Source: Intrasporangiaceae bacterium URHB0013 (GTDB lineage: Bacteria > Actinomycetota > Actinomycetes > Actinomycetales > Dermatophilaceae). Taken from it: a DNA stretch of 64,000 nt. Numbering within the stretch: position 1 is the first letter of the stretch; every line of letters starts with the position of its first letter. The stretch covers positions 124,001 to 188,000 of the forward strand of contig JIBA01000017.1 in assembly GCA_000620545.1 (NCBI GenBank), read 5' to 3'. Of this stretch, positions 17,077 to 25,912 are shown one piece after another. A program made the translations under genes and the position numbers. The notes under the pieces are model-generated. The model searched no databases and was not told where the DNA came from. It saw nothing but the letters and a program-made list of their open reading frames with translations.

Positions 17077-17106
17077 TTGACATGACACTCGAACACCTGT
17101 TCTAAT
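17077..17106 (+). promoter_or_regulatory. SigA-type promoter containing a LexA (SOS) box
   Basis: TTGACA (17077-17082), an 18-bp spacer and TCTAAT (17101-17106) form a good housekeeping promoter. Within it, TCGAACACCTGTTCTA (17089-17104) matches the actinobacterial SOS box (CGAACNNNNGTTCG) except at the last position of the second arm. Repressor bound there would cover the spacer and -10. Transcription would start near 17112-17113, at the ATG of the HNH gene, implying a leaderless message. Confidence 0.75.
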
Positions 17107-17111
17107 GGAGT

Positions 17112-18883
17112 ATGGATCGGGCCTTGGCAGTGGGAACGCACTCAGGGCTCCCGGCTGCCCCAGAGCCTGATGCCGTCGTCGATCTCGACCGCCTGGCCGA
17201 TCTCTATCGTTCACGAGCCGAGAGCCGTCTGCCCCTCCGGCAACGCGCTCTGCCAGTGCTCGAGCGAACGCTGCGCAAGCAGGTGGCGGAGTCACTGATC
17301 ACTCACGTACTGCCTGCGCTCGTGAGCGAGCTGCTCGAGGCGGTCGGCGACGACCTGTCAGCGGTTGAGCCCGACGAGGCGCGCGGGGAGCTCGAGGCGC
17401 AGGCCGATGCGGACCTCAGGGTCGTCGAGTCGGTCGAGCGCTGCAAGGCGGTGCTCGACGCCGTCGGCCTGGAGGCGCTGGCACGGTTGCGCTCCACCAT
17501 CGAGTCGAGCGAGCTGGCGCGCTTCGCTGATCTCGGTCGGCCGAAGCCCCCCGGCTGGATCGATGCCGAGGAGCTGACGGCCATGGAGGTGAGCACGGCG
17601 ACCGGGCTCGGCACGCACGAGGTTCGTGCCCGCCTCGACCTCGCAACCGCCCGCAAGCTCCAGGCTCAGCTCGCGCCACGAGCTCACGGCGTGGGCCATG
17701 GGCCGCCGCCTCCTCTGAGCCGGCCCGGCGGTGGCCGTTGGTGTGGTCACCACGACGCGACGCCGGTGGCACGTCGCCGTCGCCCACGCCCGGTGCGGTC
17801 GCGCTGCGCAGTCGCCTTCAGCGGGGCGCGGTCACGCTCTACCGCGCCTGCGCGATCCAGGGGGAGATCGCGGCACTGCCGGCCGAGTGCGGAGACGGCC
17901 TCGTCGATGCCGTCCTCCGACCGAAGGACGGTGCGCCTCCCTCCCCCACCCTCTTTCGACAGCGGCTGACCCGTGCCTGCCTGGCGGCCGACCGCGAGGC
18001 CGGCGAGCGGCGACGCGCGGCCAGGCGCCGTCGGGGCGCGCACGCGCAGATCGACCGCGACGGCCTTGGCGTGCTCACCGTCGTCAATGACGTCGACAAG
18101 ATCATCGCGGCCATGGAGCGGGCGGATGCCGGTGCTCGGGCGGCGCGTGCGGCCGGGGACCCGCGCGACCTCGACTCCTTGCGCGCCGACGTCATCACGG
18201 ACGCCCTGATGTTCGGTTGCCCGGGCAGCTGCTGGGAGGCCCCTGGGGCTCAGGACCGGACGGCGGCTGGAGCGGATGACGTATGCCGTCGAGGCGATGA
18301 GGGTTTCTCGCGCGTCGGCCGCAGGCCCGCCGCCATCATCTCGCTCGTCGTGCCGTTGTCGACGGCGGTCGGCCTCACCGACGCACCGTGCGAGGTGCAG
18401 GGGTACGGATGGGTCGCAGCCGACCAGGCCCGCCAGATCATGCTCAATGACGACTCGACCTGGCGCCACCTCGTGGTCGATGCCGAGACCGGGGCCGCGC
18501 TCCACCTCGAGACCTCTGCCTACCGACCGACTCCGGCGATGCGGGCCCACGTGGAGGCCGTCGACGGCACCTGCCGCGCCCCGGGATGCACCGTGCCGGC
18601 GGCTCGGTGCGACCTCGACCACGACATCCCGTGGCCACACGGCCCCACTGAGGTCACGAACCTGACGAGCAAGCACCGTCCGCACCACAACCTCCACACC
18701 CATGGCCACTGGCTCGTCCGGCGTGATGGTGATCGAGTCCGTTGGCGCACCAAGGCCGGTCGTGTCTACGACACCCATCCAAGAGACTGGCTGGACGGTG
18801 TGCGCGAATCGCCGCCTGCACCACGGTCACCGGAGCCATCAGCCCACGGTCGGTCGAACCATCCAGAACCTCCACCCTTCTGA
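17112..18883 (+). pseudogene. DUF222/HNH endonuclease (13E12-repeat type), disrupted
   Basis: The N-terminal DUF222 part reads in one frame from ATG 17112 up to LDLATARKLQAQLA (about 17690). The family sequence resumes in another frame at RLQRGAVTLYRACAIQGEIA (about 17800) and runs to 18883. It ends in an HNH zinc-finger nuclease motif (CRAPGCTVPAARCDLDHDIPW, then CxxH-like HRPHHNLHTHGHW). About 110 bp between the two blocks is unlike the family in any frame, so a frameshift or small indel has broken the gene, unless there is a sequencing error. The C-terminal block is open from about 17738 and could be expressed on its own. The LexA-box promoter matches the SOS control known for mycobacterial 13E12 genes. 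Function of the family is unproven (possibly mobile or DNA-damage nuclease). Confidence 0.65.
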
Positions 18884-18939
18884 CGCGGTCGCTCTCACAG
18901 AGCGAGCCAGGGCGAAGCGAGCTCGGGTCGGGGGGTGAC

Positions 18940-19383
18940 TCAGGATGCGGCGGAAAGTGGCTCGGGCAGGCGCACGACACCGTCACCGGTCGCGAGGTAG
19001 AAGCCGAGCAGCTCCACGTCATGGTCCGCGCAACGATCGATCGCCAGCTGGTGCCAGCTCCGGTCGATGTCGTTCGGCACCGTCCCTCGAGCTCGCCCAC
19101 GACCGATCAGGACCGAGCCACCGTTCGCGGCCACGACCGGCAGGAGCAGTCCCAGCAGGTCCGCCAGCCCGGTGGCTCCGGCATCTGGCGGCACGTCGTG
19201 GAGCACGATCGGCTGGATGCCGCGATGCTCCTCATCGCAGATCATCAGGCCGACGCACCCGGTGGCACGATCGGTGTCGCTGATGATGAGGTCGATGACG
19301 TCTGCGGCGACGCGTCCGTCGGTCAGGGGGATCTGGCTGGCCCGTGGGGGCAGGTCCTCGAAGGTCATGCCCGTCATCGTCAT
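18940..19383 (-). CDS. Conserved hypothetical protein
   Basis: 147 residues from the ATG at 19383 (MTMTGMTFEDLPPRAS); ATG 19368 is an alternative, and an upstream frame continues to 19539 with no ribosome site. It has no signal or membrane segment. The pattern EDLP...LTDGRVAADVIDLIISDTDRATGCVGLMICDE followed by DRSWHQLAIDRC and LLGFYLATGDGV is one I associate with an uncharacterised actinobacterial cytoplasmic family, but I know no function. It converges on the broken HNH gene. Confidence 0.7.
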   Translation of the reverse strand: MTMTGMTFEDLPPRASQIPLTDGRVAADVIDLIISDTDRATGCVGLMICDEEHRGIQPIVLHDVPPDAGATGLADLLGLLLPVVAANGGSVLIGRGRARGTVPNDIDRSWHQLAIDRCADHDVELLGFYLATGDGVVRLPEPLSAAS

Positions 19384-19596
19384 CTGGTCCGCGGGCGCCG
19401 CGTCAGAGTTTTCCCCAGCCACAGTCGCGCACGCGACAGCCGCCGCGCGCACTGCCATGGTCCGGGGCCGGCCCCTCGAGAGTGCCACCGGCCGCCGAAC
19501 CTGCCGTCCAGCGGGCGATTCCCTGCCGCTGAACGGCACGTGCGTCCCGCGACGTCGATCAAGCGGCTCCTGAGCCGATGGGCGTCCGAGCGTCGG

Positions 19597-20175
19597 TCAC
19601 TTGACCGTGAGCACGACGCGCATCCACGGGTGGATGCAGCACTCGAACATGTATGTACCGGGCATGAGGCCGGCCGTGCTGAAGGCCTCCTTCTGGCCAG
19701 CGCTGACAAAGACGTTGACCGGCGACGCCGGCTGGGGAGCCAGGCTGCCATCCGGCAGGGTGACTGCACATTCGGACGCGGGTACCGGGTTGCCCGAGAT
19801 TCCGTTGAGTCCGTCGATGAAGCCGCCGCCGAACTGGTTGACCATGGTGAAGGTGTGCGTCTCGCCACCTCGGTTCTCGAGGAGCACCGGACGCCCTTCC
19901 CTGACGGTGAGCATGGACGGGTCGAAGTTCCAGGCCGCAGCTGCCTGCGTCGCCGTCAGCTCCGCGATGAACTCATCGACCGTCGTGTCCCCGTCACGCT
20001 GGACGCAGACGCCGGCCCCGAACGCGGCATTGAACGAGGCGGCGTTGCAGTCGTCGTTGATCCGAACTCGCTCTCCTCCATTTCGCGCGGCCTCGGTGGG
20101 GACGGCGAACGCGAGAGCGCTGAGGGCGGCGAGAGAACCTGCTGACACGGCGAGACTGATCTTCTTGGGCCACAT
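19597..20175 (-). CDS. Secreted cupredoxin-like copper protein
   Basis: 192 residues. A signal peptide (MWPKKISLAVSAGSLAALSALAF, cleavage near PTEA) is followed by a cupredoxin fold. Type 1 copper ligands are recognisable: His in GETHTFTM, then Cys-x2-His-x2-Met in the C-terminal loop CIHPWM just before the last strand. ATG 20175 follows GGAG by 6 bases; the frame continues upstream to 20391 but lacks a start signal. Probably an electron-transfer or copper-binding protein outside the membrane. No oxidase or copper pump gene is adjacent. Confidence 0.85.
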   Translation of the reverse strand: MWPKKISLAVSAGSLAALSALAFAVPTEAARNGGERVRINDDCNAASFNAAFGAGVCVQRDGDTTVDEFIAELTATQAAAAWNFDPSMLTVREGRPVLLENRGGETHTFTMVNQFGGGFIDGLNGISGNPVPASECAVTLPDGSLAPQPASPVNVFVSAGQKEAFSTAGLMPGTYMFECCIHPWMRVVLTVK

Positions 20176-20399
20176 ATCTGCTCCACTGCGGGTACGGGCG
20201 TCGGGGGCCGACTGCTTCCGAGGGTGAGGCCCGCACGTACCGCAACCGCTCACGCTACTCGCGCCGAGAACCGCGCATGGCGGCATTGGCGAAAGCCGCT
20301 CCTCCCACGGACCGGTATCACGCCAAACTTCCCCGAGCGTCCGAAAAGTGCCACAGCAGTGTGCAATCCGGCGCAGTTGGGTCGTGACCAACGGGAACG

Positions 20400-22064
20400 T
20401 CAGGAAAGGTCAAGGCCGAGCTGGTGCGCGACCTGGTCCCCGCCGATCTCGCGGATGAAGTTTGGGTCGCCGACGACGACGAGCTCGTCGGTGGCGCGAG
20501 ACATGCCCACGTAGAGCATCTCCCGGGCACGTTCGGTGTTCTTCGCATTCACGCACAGGACGACGGCGCGGCGCTCCAGACCCTTGCAGCCGAGGACATG
20601 ACCGTAGAACACGTCGTCGTTGTCCCAGAATGACCGCCAGTAGCCGACGTGGCCGTCGGCCTCCTGCCGCTCGACCTGGGCAGGATGCCGTGACCCCATG
20701 GTCAGGAGGGCGACGTGCTGGGGCTGCCAGCCCTCCTCGAGGAGCACGTCCACCTGGTCGTCCGAGCTGCTGATCGCCTCCTCGCGTGAGCACGGGACGA
20801 AGCGAACGTCGGCGCCCACTCCTCCGCGCAGGTGCATGCGCATCGGCGCGAGCGGACCGAAGGCCCGGGCGATCTGCTGCGTGTTGCGCAGGTTGTGGTC
20901 GAGCACGAGCGGAACGAGCGGCACCGGAGGCTGACCGAAGCGGGCAAAGATCCGCTGGTTCTCGTCGGAGTAGACGTAGAGCCCACCGTCGTCCTCGTCG
21001 CGGAGCGCCTTCATCAGGGGATACCACCAGTGGTCGGCGAAGTCCTGCGCCTCGTCGACGATGACGGCGTCGAACTTCTTCCCGTCCGGGAGCCCGGCGG
21101 CGATCTCGGTCATCCGCGCCGCGAGGTCTCGTTCCCAGAAGGAAGCGTCGTTGCGGTCGTGCGTCGCGGTGTCGATGCCCCACTCGTTGGCAAGGTCCTC
21201 GAACGACCCGACGAAGGCCGGCCGGTGCTTCCGAGGCACGCCGGCGAGCGCACGCCGGAAGTACTGCGAGAGCCCGATGGAGTAGCAGACGAGCGCCACC
21301 CGCTGTGCCCGGCGGTCCCCCTGCCCACACGTCAGGTCCTTGGCCTGGGTCAGGGCGAGGATCGTCTTGCCGCTGCCGGCTCCGCCCCGGATCTCCATCC
21401 GCTTGATGAGGCGCGTGACCGACAACAGCGTGGCCTGCTCCTGCGTCAGCCGGTCGGCCACCGCCTCGCGCTCGTCCGCGTCAGCGGCGACATCGGGCAC
21501 GGGAAAGTTCCTGCCGGTGAGTATCTCGACGATCAGCTCGACGTCCTCGTGGCTGGGGAGCCGCTGGTCGTTCTCCTGCAACGCCGCCACGTCGCGGATC
21601 CGGCCGGCCAGGCCTTCGAGATCTGCACGACCGCTGATCATCCAGCGCGGGCAGTCCGGGGTGGCGAAGTCATCAGCAACGTCGGTGAAGGGGACGACCA
21701 CGGCATGGCCAAACCGGACCCGACTGCGACGGTTCTTCCAGCGGGGATCGGCCTCGACGAACGCACGCAGCGCGTACTTCCCGTCGCGGCACTGTTCGAC
21801 AGGGCGCACGCGGCTGCGGCGAGCACCCCCACCCGACCACCAGCGGCCCTGAGCATCCACCGAGACGCTGCCGCCCTTGACCTCGACGACGACGATGCCG
21901 ACGCCGGGCATGAGCACGACGATGTCGAGCTCGTGGTCCTTGTGCTCCGAGGTGAGTCGCACATTGGGCAGAAGGACCGTCCCCTCGGCCACCCCATGGC
22001 ACAGGCTCTCCCAGACGAGGCGCTCGGACTCGTGAGCGAACCGCGGACCAACCCCCTGTGTCAT
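20400..22064 (-). CDS. NERD domain plus UvrD/Rep-type (SF1) helicase
   Basis: 554 residues. An N-terminal NERD domain (about 10-120: NVRLTSEHKDHELDIVVLMPG then VVVEVKGG, with Asp and Glu-x-Lys nuclease residues) is fused to an SF1 ATPase. Walker A GGAGSGKT is at about 226-233, Walker B VIVDEAQDF at about 333-341, DHNLRNTQQIA is an Arg-finger motif, and GLERRAVVLCVN plus LYVGMSRATDELVVV are motifs V/VI. Such fusions act in DNA repair or phage defence; which applies here cannot be told. It is divergent from the secreted protein gene and has a weak ribosome site. Confidence 0.87.
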   Translation of the reverse strand: MTQGVGPRFAHESERLVWESLCHGVAEGTVLLPNVRLTSEHKDHELDIVVLMPGVGIVVVEVKGGSVSVDAQGRWWSGGGARRSRVRPVEQCRDGKYALRAFVEADPRWKNRRSRVRFGHAVVVPFTDVADDFATPDCPRWMISGRADLEGLAGRIRDVAALQENDQRLPSHEDVELIVEILTGRNFPVPDVAADADEREAVADRLTQEQATLLSVTRLIKRMEIRGGAGSGKTILALTQAKDLTCGQGDRRAQRVALVCYSIGLSQYFRRALAGVPRKHRPAFVGSFEDLANEWGIDTATHDRNDASFWERDLAARMTEIAAGLPDGKKFDAVIVDEAQDFADHWWYPLMKALRDEDDGGLYVYSDENQRIFARFGQPPVPLVPLVLDHNLRNTQQIARAFGPLAPMRMHLRGGVGADVRFVPCSREEAISSSDDQVDVLLEEGWQPQHVALLTMGSRHPAQVERQEADGHVGYWRSFWDNDDVFYGHVLGCKGLERRAVVLCVNAKNTERAREMLYVGMSRATDELVVVGDPNFIREIGGDQVAHQLGLDLS

Positions 22065-22239
22065 GAGCGCAGGCTAGCCACCCAAAGCGGCCCGACGCCG
22101 ACTGTTGACGCAGTTCTGACGAACCTGACCCACGCCGCCACCACGCGCGTACGCTCGAGTGCTGTGCGAGCCGAGCTCCCACATGACCCTCTCGTGGTGC
22201 CCGGCCCGACACGTCCGCGCAGATTTCCCGGAGGTGCTC

Positions 22240-24183
22240 ATGCGAAAGATCATCGCCACCAGCGGAGCCGTGGCCGTAGCCGCCGCCCTGCTGAGTCTGC
22301 CAGGAGCCGCGAACGCCGCCCCTTCTGACACCCGCCAGATCACGTCGTCTGGCACGACCAGCATCCGCAGCCTCGGCACCGGCGCAGACGGGCTCCAGCA
22401 GCCCGAGCTGAGGGCCGGGCCGGACGGCGAGGAGGGGGAGGTCCCTTCGACGCGGCCCAACCCGAACTTCAGGAACGGCAAGTTTCCCAAGCACCCGCTC
22501 GAGGCTCCGGTGGTCGCCTCGAGTGCACTGGCAGCGACGAACCCCGCCGTCCGGAAGAGCATCCAGGGCCTCAACCACCGGGACCAGCGCCTTGCCAACA
22601 ACGGCAACCAGTTCTCACTGGAGCCCCCTGACCAGGCGCTCTGCGCCGGCAACGGCTTCACTGTCGAGTCGGTCAACAGCGTGCTGCGGGTCTACGACTC
22701 GAACGCCGCGCCCCTGACCGGGGTGCAGGACCTCAACACCTTCTTCGGGTACCCCGCGGCCATCGACCGAACGACCGGGGTTGTCGGGCCCAACGTCATC
22801 GATCCGATCTGCCACTACGACCCCGACTTCAACCGGTTCGTCGTGGCCCTCACCACGCTCCACGTCACGCCGGCCGGCGACTTCTCCGGCCGGAACACCA
22901 TCGACGTGGCCGTCTCCAACACCGGTGACCCCAGGGGCACGTGGACCATCTACTCCGTGCCCGCCCAGAACGACGGCACCGAGGGCACCCCGAACCACGG
23001 CTGCACGACCGACGGCGTCACACCCGGCCCGTGCTTCCAGGACTACCCGCACATCGGCGGGGACGCCAACGGCATCTACATCACCACCAACGAGTACGAC
23101 CTCTTCGGGCCGAACTTCAGCGCTGCCCAGGTCTTCGCCTTCTCGAAGGCGCAGCTGGCGGCCCATCCGGCGTCCCTGAGGGTGACGTTGGTGCAGAACC
23201 TCGACCTGTTCGGCTCACCGGGCTTCACCGTCTGGCCGGCCACGTCGCCCGCCGGGCAGTACTCGAACGCGGCCAACGGCACCGAGTTCATGCTCAGCTC
23301 CATCGCAGGCGACGGCGCCGAGACCGGGAACCCGACCGGCACGGCGCGACGCCTCGGCCTGTGGGCTCTGACCAACACCGCTTCGCTCGACGCGGCCACC
23401 CCGGAACTGGCGATCTCGAACCGGTTGGTCAACAGCGAGACGTACGTCTTCCCGCCGACGTCGGACCAGAAGCCGGGCAACTTCCCGCTGGGTCAGTGCC
23501 TCAACGACACGACGACGCCGACCCCGTTCGGACCGGGATGTTGGCAGCTGTTCTTCGACCCGGCCGATGAACCCGCTCACGACGAGGTCATCTCGCACCT
23601 CGACGCCGGCGACACCCGGATGCAGCAGACGTGGTTCACGAACGGCGTCCTGTGGGGGTCGTTGGGAACCGCGGTGCGGGTCGGCGGCGAGCTGCGCGCA
23701 GGCGTCGCCTGGTTCGCGGTCGAGCCGACGATCAACGGCGCAGGCAAGGTCGGCGGCAACGTGAAGCGGCAGGGCTACCTGGCACTCGCCCGCAACAACC
23801 TCACCTATCCCGCCATCACCATGCTGCCCAACGGACGAGGGGCCATCGCCTTCACCGTCGGCGGACGAGACCACTACCCCAGCGCGGCCTACGCGCCCAT
23901 CTCGTCGACCGGCGCGGTCGGCCCCATCCACGTCGTCGGCGAGGGTGTGGGCCCGTCAGACGGGTTCACGAGCTACAAGGCCTTCGTGGGTGACCCGCCG
24001 CGCACGCGCTGGGGCGACTACGGCGCCGCAGTCACCGACGGTTCGTCCATCTGGCTCGCGTCCGAGTACATCGCCCAGACATGCAGCCTGAGCGAGTACC
24101 TGGCGGCCCCGATTGGAAGCTGCGGCGGCACCCGGACGTCGCTCGCCAACTGGTCGACGCGCCTGACGAAGATCACCCCGTAG
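22240..24183 (+). CDS. Large secreted protein of unknown function
   Basis: 647 residues. The signal peptide MRKIIATSGAVAVAAALLSL with cleavage at ANA-AP is clear, and ATG 22240 has GGAGGTG. The mature part has a Pro-rich stretch, then beta-rich sequence with PPDQALCAGNGFTVES, DPICHYDPDFNRFVV and PHIGGDANGIYITTNEYD. It includes several Cys, consistent with a disulfide-bonded extracellular propeller-like domain. No enzymatic motif is recognised. A hairpin follows the stop at 24203-24245. Confidence 0.78.
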   Translation: MRKIIATSGAVAVAAALLSLPGAANAAPSDTRQITSSGTTSIRSLGTGADGLQQPELRAGPDGEEGEVPSTRPNPNFRNGKFPKHPLEAPVVASSALAATNPAVRKSIQGLNHRDQRLANNGNQFSLEPPDQALCAGNGFTVESVNSVLRVYDSNAAPLTGVQDLNTFFGYPAAIDRTTGVVGPNVIDPICHYDPDFNRFVVALTTLHVTPAGDFSGRNTIDVAVSNTGDPRGTWTIYSVPAQNDGTEGTPNHGCTTDGVTPGPCFQDYPHIGGDANGIYITTNEYDLFGPNFSAAQVFAFSKAQLAAHPASLRVTLVQNLDLFGSPGFTVWPATSPAGQYSNAANGTEFMLSSIAGDGAETGNPTGTARRLGLWALTNTASLDAATPELAISNRLVNSETYVFPPTSDQKPGNFPLGQCLNDTTTPTPFGPGCWQLFFDPADEPAHDEVISHLDAGDTRMQQTWFTNGVLWGSLGTAVRVGGELRAGVAWFAVEPTINGAGKVGGNVKRQGYLALARNNLTYPAITMLPNGRGAIAFTVGGRDHYPSAAYAPISSTGAVGPIHVVGEGVGPSDGFTSYKAFVGDPPRTRWGDYGAAVTDGSSIWLASEYIAQTCSLSEYLAAPIGSCGGTRTSLANWSTRLTKITP

Positions 24184-24202
24184 GGCGTCTGCACGGCCAC
24201 CA

Positions 24203-24245
24203 CGTATGCCGCCCGGCCCAGGCGAACCTGGCTGGGCGGCATACG
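24203..24245. terminator. Bidirectional terminator with GGCATACG arms
   Basis: Perfect 12-bp arms (CGTATGCCGCCC at 24203-24214, GGGCGGCATACG at 24234-24245) enclose a second stem CCAGG-CGAA-CCTGG. It lies between the convergent secreted-protein and aldo/keto reductase genes, 20 bp after one stop and 12 bp from the other. No T-tract. Confidence 0.75.
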
Positions 24246-24256
24246 TTGGCGGTGCG

Positions 24257-25267
24257 TCAGGCGACGCGCTGCTGGGGCGTGGTCTCCCTGGTCTTGCCTG
24301 GGTCCTTCTCGACGATGTCGCCGAGGACGTCGTCGATCCGCTTCATGAGCTCCGGCTCGAGCTTCACGCCGGCCGCCTTGACGTTCTCGGCGACCTGCTC
24401 GGGACGGGAGGCGCCCACGAGCGCGGCGGCGACGTTGGGGTTCTGCAGCACCCACGCGACGGCGAGCTGCGCCATCGTCAGGCCGGCCTCGTCGGCGATC
24501 GGCCTGAGGTTCTGCACACGGGTGAGCACGTCGTCGTCCATGAAGCGACTGATCATGTCGGCGCCGCCCTTCTCGTCGGCGGCGCGCGAGCCCTCGGGCG
24601 GCTGCTGGCCCGGCTGGTACTTGCCTGTCAGCACGCCCTGCGCGATCGGGCTCCACACGATCTGGCTGACACCGAGCTCCTCACACGTCGGGACGACCTC
24701 CCCCTCGATGACCCGCCAAAGCATGGAGTACTGCGGCTGGCTCGAGATGAGCTGGAAACCGAGCTCCTTCGAGAGGGCGACGCCCTCACGGATCTGGTCG
24801 GCCGTCCACTCGCTGACGCCGATGTACAGCGCCTTGCCCTGCCGCACGATGTCGGCGAAGGCCTGCATCGTCTCCTCGAGCGGTGTCTCGGTGTCGTAGC
24901 GGTGGGCCTGGTAGAGGTCGACGTAGTCGGTCTGGAGTCGCTGCAGCGAGCCGTTGATCGACTCCATGATGTGCTTGCGCGACAGTCCGGTGTCGTTCTT
25001 GCCGCCCGGGCCGGTCGGCCAGTAGACCTTGGTGAAGATCTCGAGGCTCTCGCGCCGCTCCCCCTTGAGGGCCTCGCCGAGGACGGTCTCCGCCTTGGTG
25101 TTCGCATAGGTGTCGGCGGTGTCGAAGGTGCTGATGCCGGCATCGAGCGCCGCCTGGACGCACTGGGTCGCGACGTCGTTCTCGACCTGCGAGCCGTGGG
25201 TGAGCCAGTTGCCGTAGGTGATCTCGGAGATCTTGAGTCCGCTGTTGCCGAGGTATCGGAAGTTCAT
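24257..25267 (-). CDS. Aldo/keto reductase (voltage-gated K channel beta-subunit type)
   Basis: 336 residues, a TIM-barrel NADPH-dependent oxidoreductase. The catalytic tetrad is visible as Asp49 and Tyr54 (FDTADTYAN), Lys80 (FTKVYW) and His122 (YQAHRYD). The NADP-binding C-terminal segment VWSPIAQGVLTGKY and VGASRPEQVAENV match the Kv-beta/YghZ branch. It reduces aldehydes or ketones; the natural substrate is unknown. It is monocistronic between a terminator and a divergent leader region. Confidence 0.92.
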   Translation of the reverse strand: MNFRYLGNSGLKISEITYGNWLTHGSQVENDVATQCVQAALDAGISTFDTADTYANTKAETVLGEALKGERRESLEIFTKVYWPTGPGGKNDTGLSRKHIMESINGSLQRLQTDYVDLYQAHRYDTETPLEETMQAFADIVRQGKALYIGVSEWTADQIREGVALSKELGFQLISSQPQYSMLWRVIEGEVVPTCEELGVSQIVWSPIAQGVLTGKYQPGQQPPEGSRAADEKGGADMISRFMDDDVLTRVQNLRPIADEAGLTMAQLAVAWVLQNPNVAAALVGASRPEQVAENVKAAGVKLEPELMKRIDDVLGDIVEKDPGKTRETTPQQRVA

Positions 25268-25369
25268 CCGTCTACCGTATGCCGCCCGTCCGTCTTTGCC
25301 AGAGGCGCCCGGTCGAGTCGTGAGACGTCGAAAACAGAGTGCATGAGGAACTGTGGGGGCGGGTACGAA

Positions 25370-25470
25370 CGTTGCTCAGTGGCTGGCACTCGGAAGGTCC
25401 GTAGCTGTGGAACCTTCATGTGTGCTTGAACGTTGAGCCAGATGAGCAACGCGTGGGACAGAGCCCACGC
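25370..25470 (+). ncRNA. Candidate structured 5' leader of the beta-helix gene
   Basis: The 225-bp spacer 25268-25492 is less GC-rich than its surroundings and holds nested complementarity. A long-range stem (25370-25384 with 25436-25451, about 14 pairs with one bulge) encloses a hairpin at 25393-25417 (GAAGGTCC / GGAACCTTC). A separate 7-bp hairpin (GCGTGGG / CCCACGC, 25451-25470) ends about 10 bases before the AGGGGG ribosome site. Strand and RNA nature are inferred; it matches no riboswitch class I recognise. Confidence 0.4.
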
Positions 25471-25492
25471 CCGAACCCGAAGGGGGTGCACC

Positions 25493-25900
25493 GTGAGGCG
25501 AAGGAAGTACGAGGAGTTCGAAGAGGACAACGGGACTGTGCTGCGCTACCGCCGCCACGACAATGGTGGCGGTTTCGTCGAGTCGCACGCCCGCGTCGAC
25601 CCGACGACCTACGTCGGTGAGTCCGCCTATGTCGACCGCGGTGCGGTCGTCGGCGCCGGCGCCCGCATCGCGCGGGGCGCCTGGATCGAACGCGGCGCCG
25701 TCGTCTACGCCGGAGCCACCATCGGGACCACGGCGCACGTCGCGTCGGGTGCCGTCGTCGGTCGCGACGCCCGGATCGGCGCCCGCGCCAAGGTCGGCGC
25801 CCGCGCCCACGTCTGGGACGGCGTCCGCGTCGACAGCGACAGCGTCATCCCCGAGAGCGCCGTCGTCCAAGCCGGCTCGCAGCGCCGCCACGCGGCCTGA
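25493..25900 (+). CDS. Left-handed beta-helix (hexapeptide repeat) protein
   Basis: 135 residues. A charged N-terminal segment (RRRKYEEFEEDNG) precedes about 13 imperfect hexapeptide repeats (AVVGAGARIARGAWIERGAV and onward), the left-handed beta-helix fold of acyltransferases and gamma-carbonic anhydrase-like proteins. No catalytic His or membrane anchor is obvious, so it may be structural. GTG 25493 follows AGGGGG; a frame from 25433 would run through the leader hairpins. It is preceded by an unusually long structured leader and followed 12 bp later by a convergent gene. Confidence 0.75.
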   Translation: MRRRKYEEFEEDNGTVLRYRRHDNGGGFVESHARVDPTTYVGESAYVDRGAVVGAGARIARGAWIERGAVVYAGATIGTTAHVASGAVVGRDARIGARAKVGARAHVWDGVRVDSDSVIPESAVVQAGSQRRHAA

Positions 25901-25912
25901 GGCCAGCGTCTC

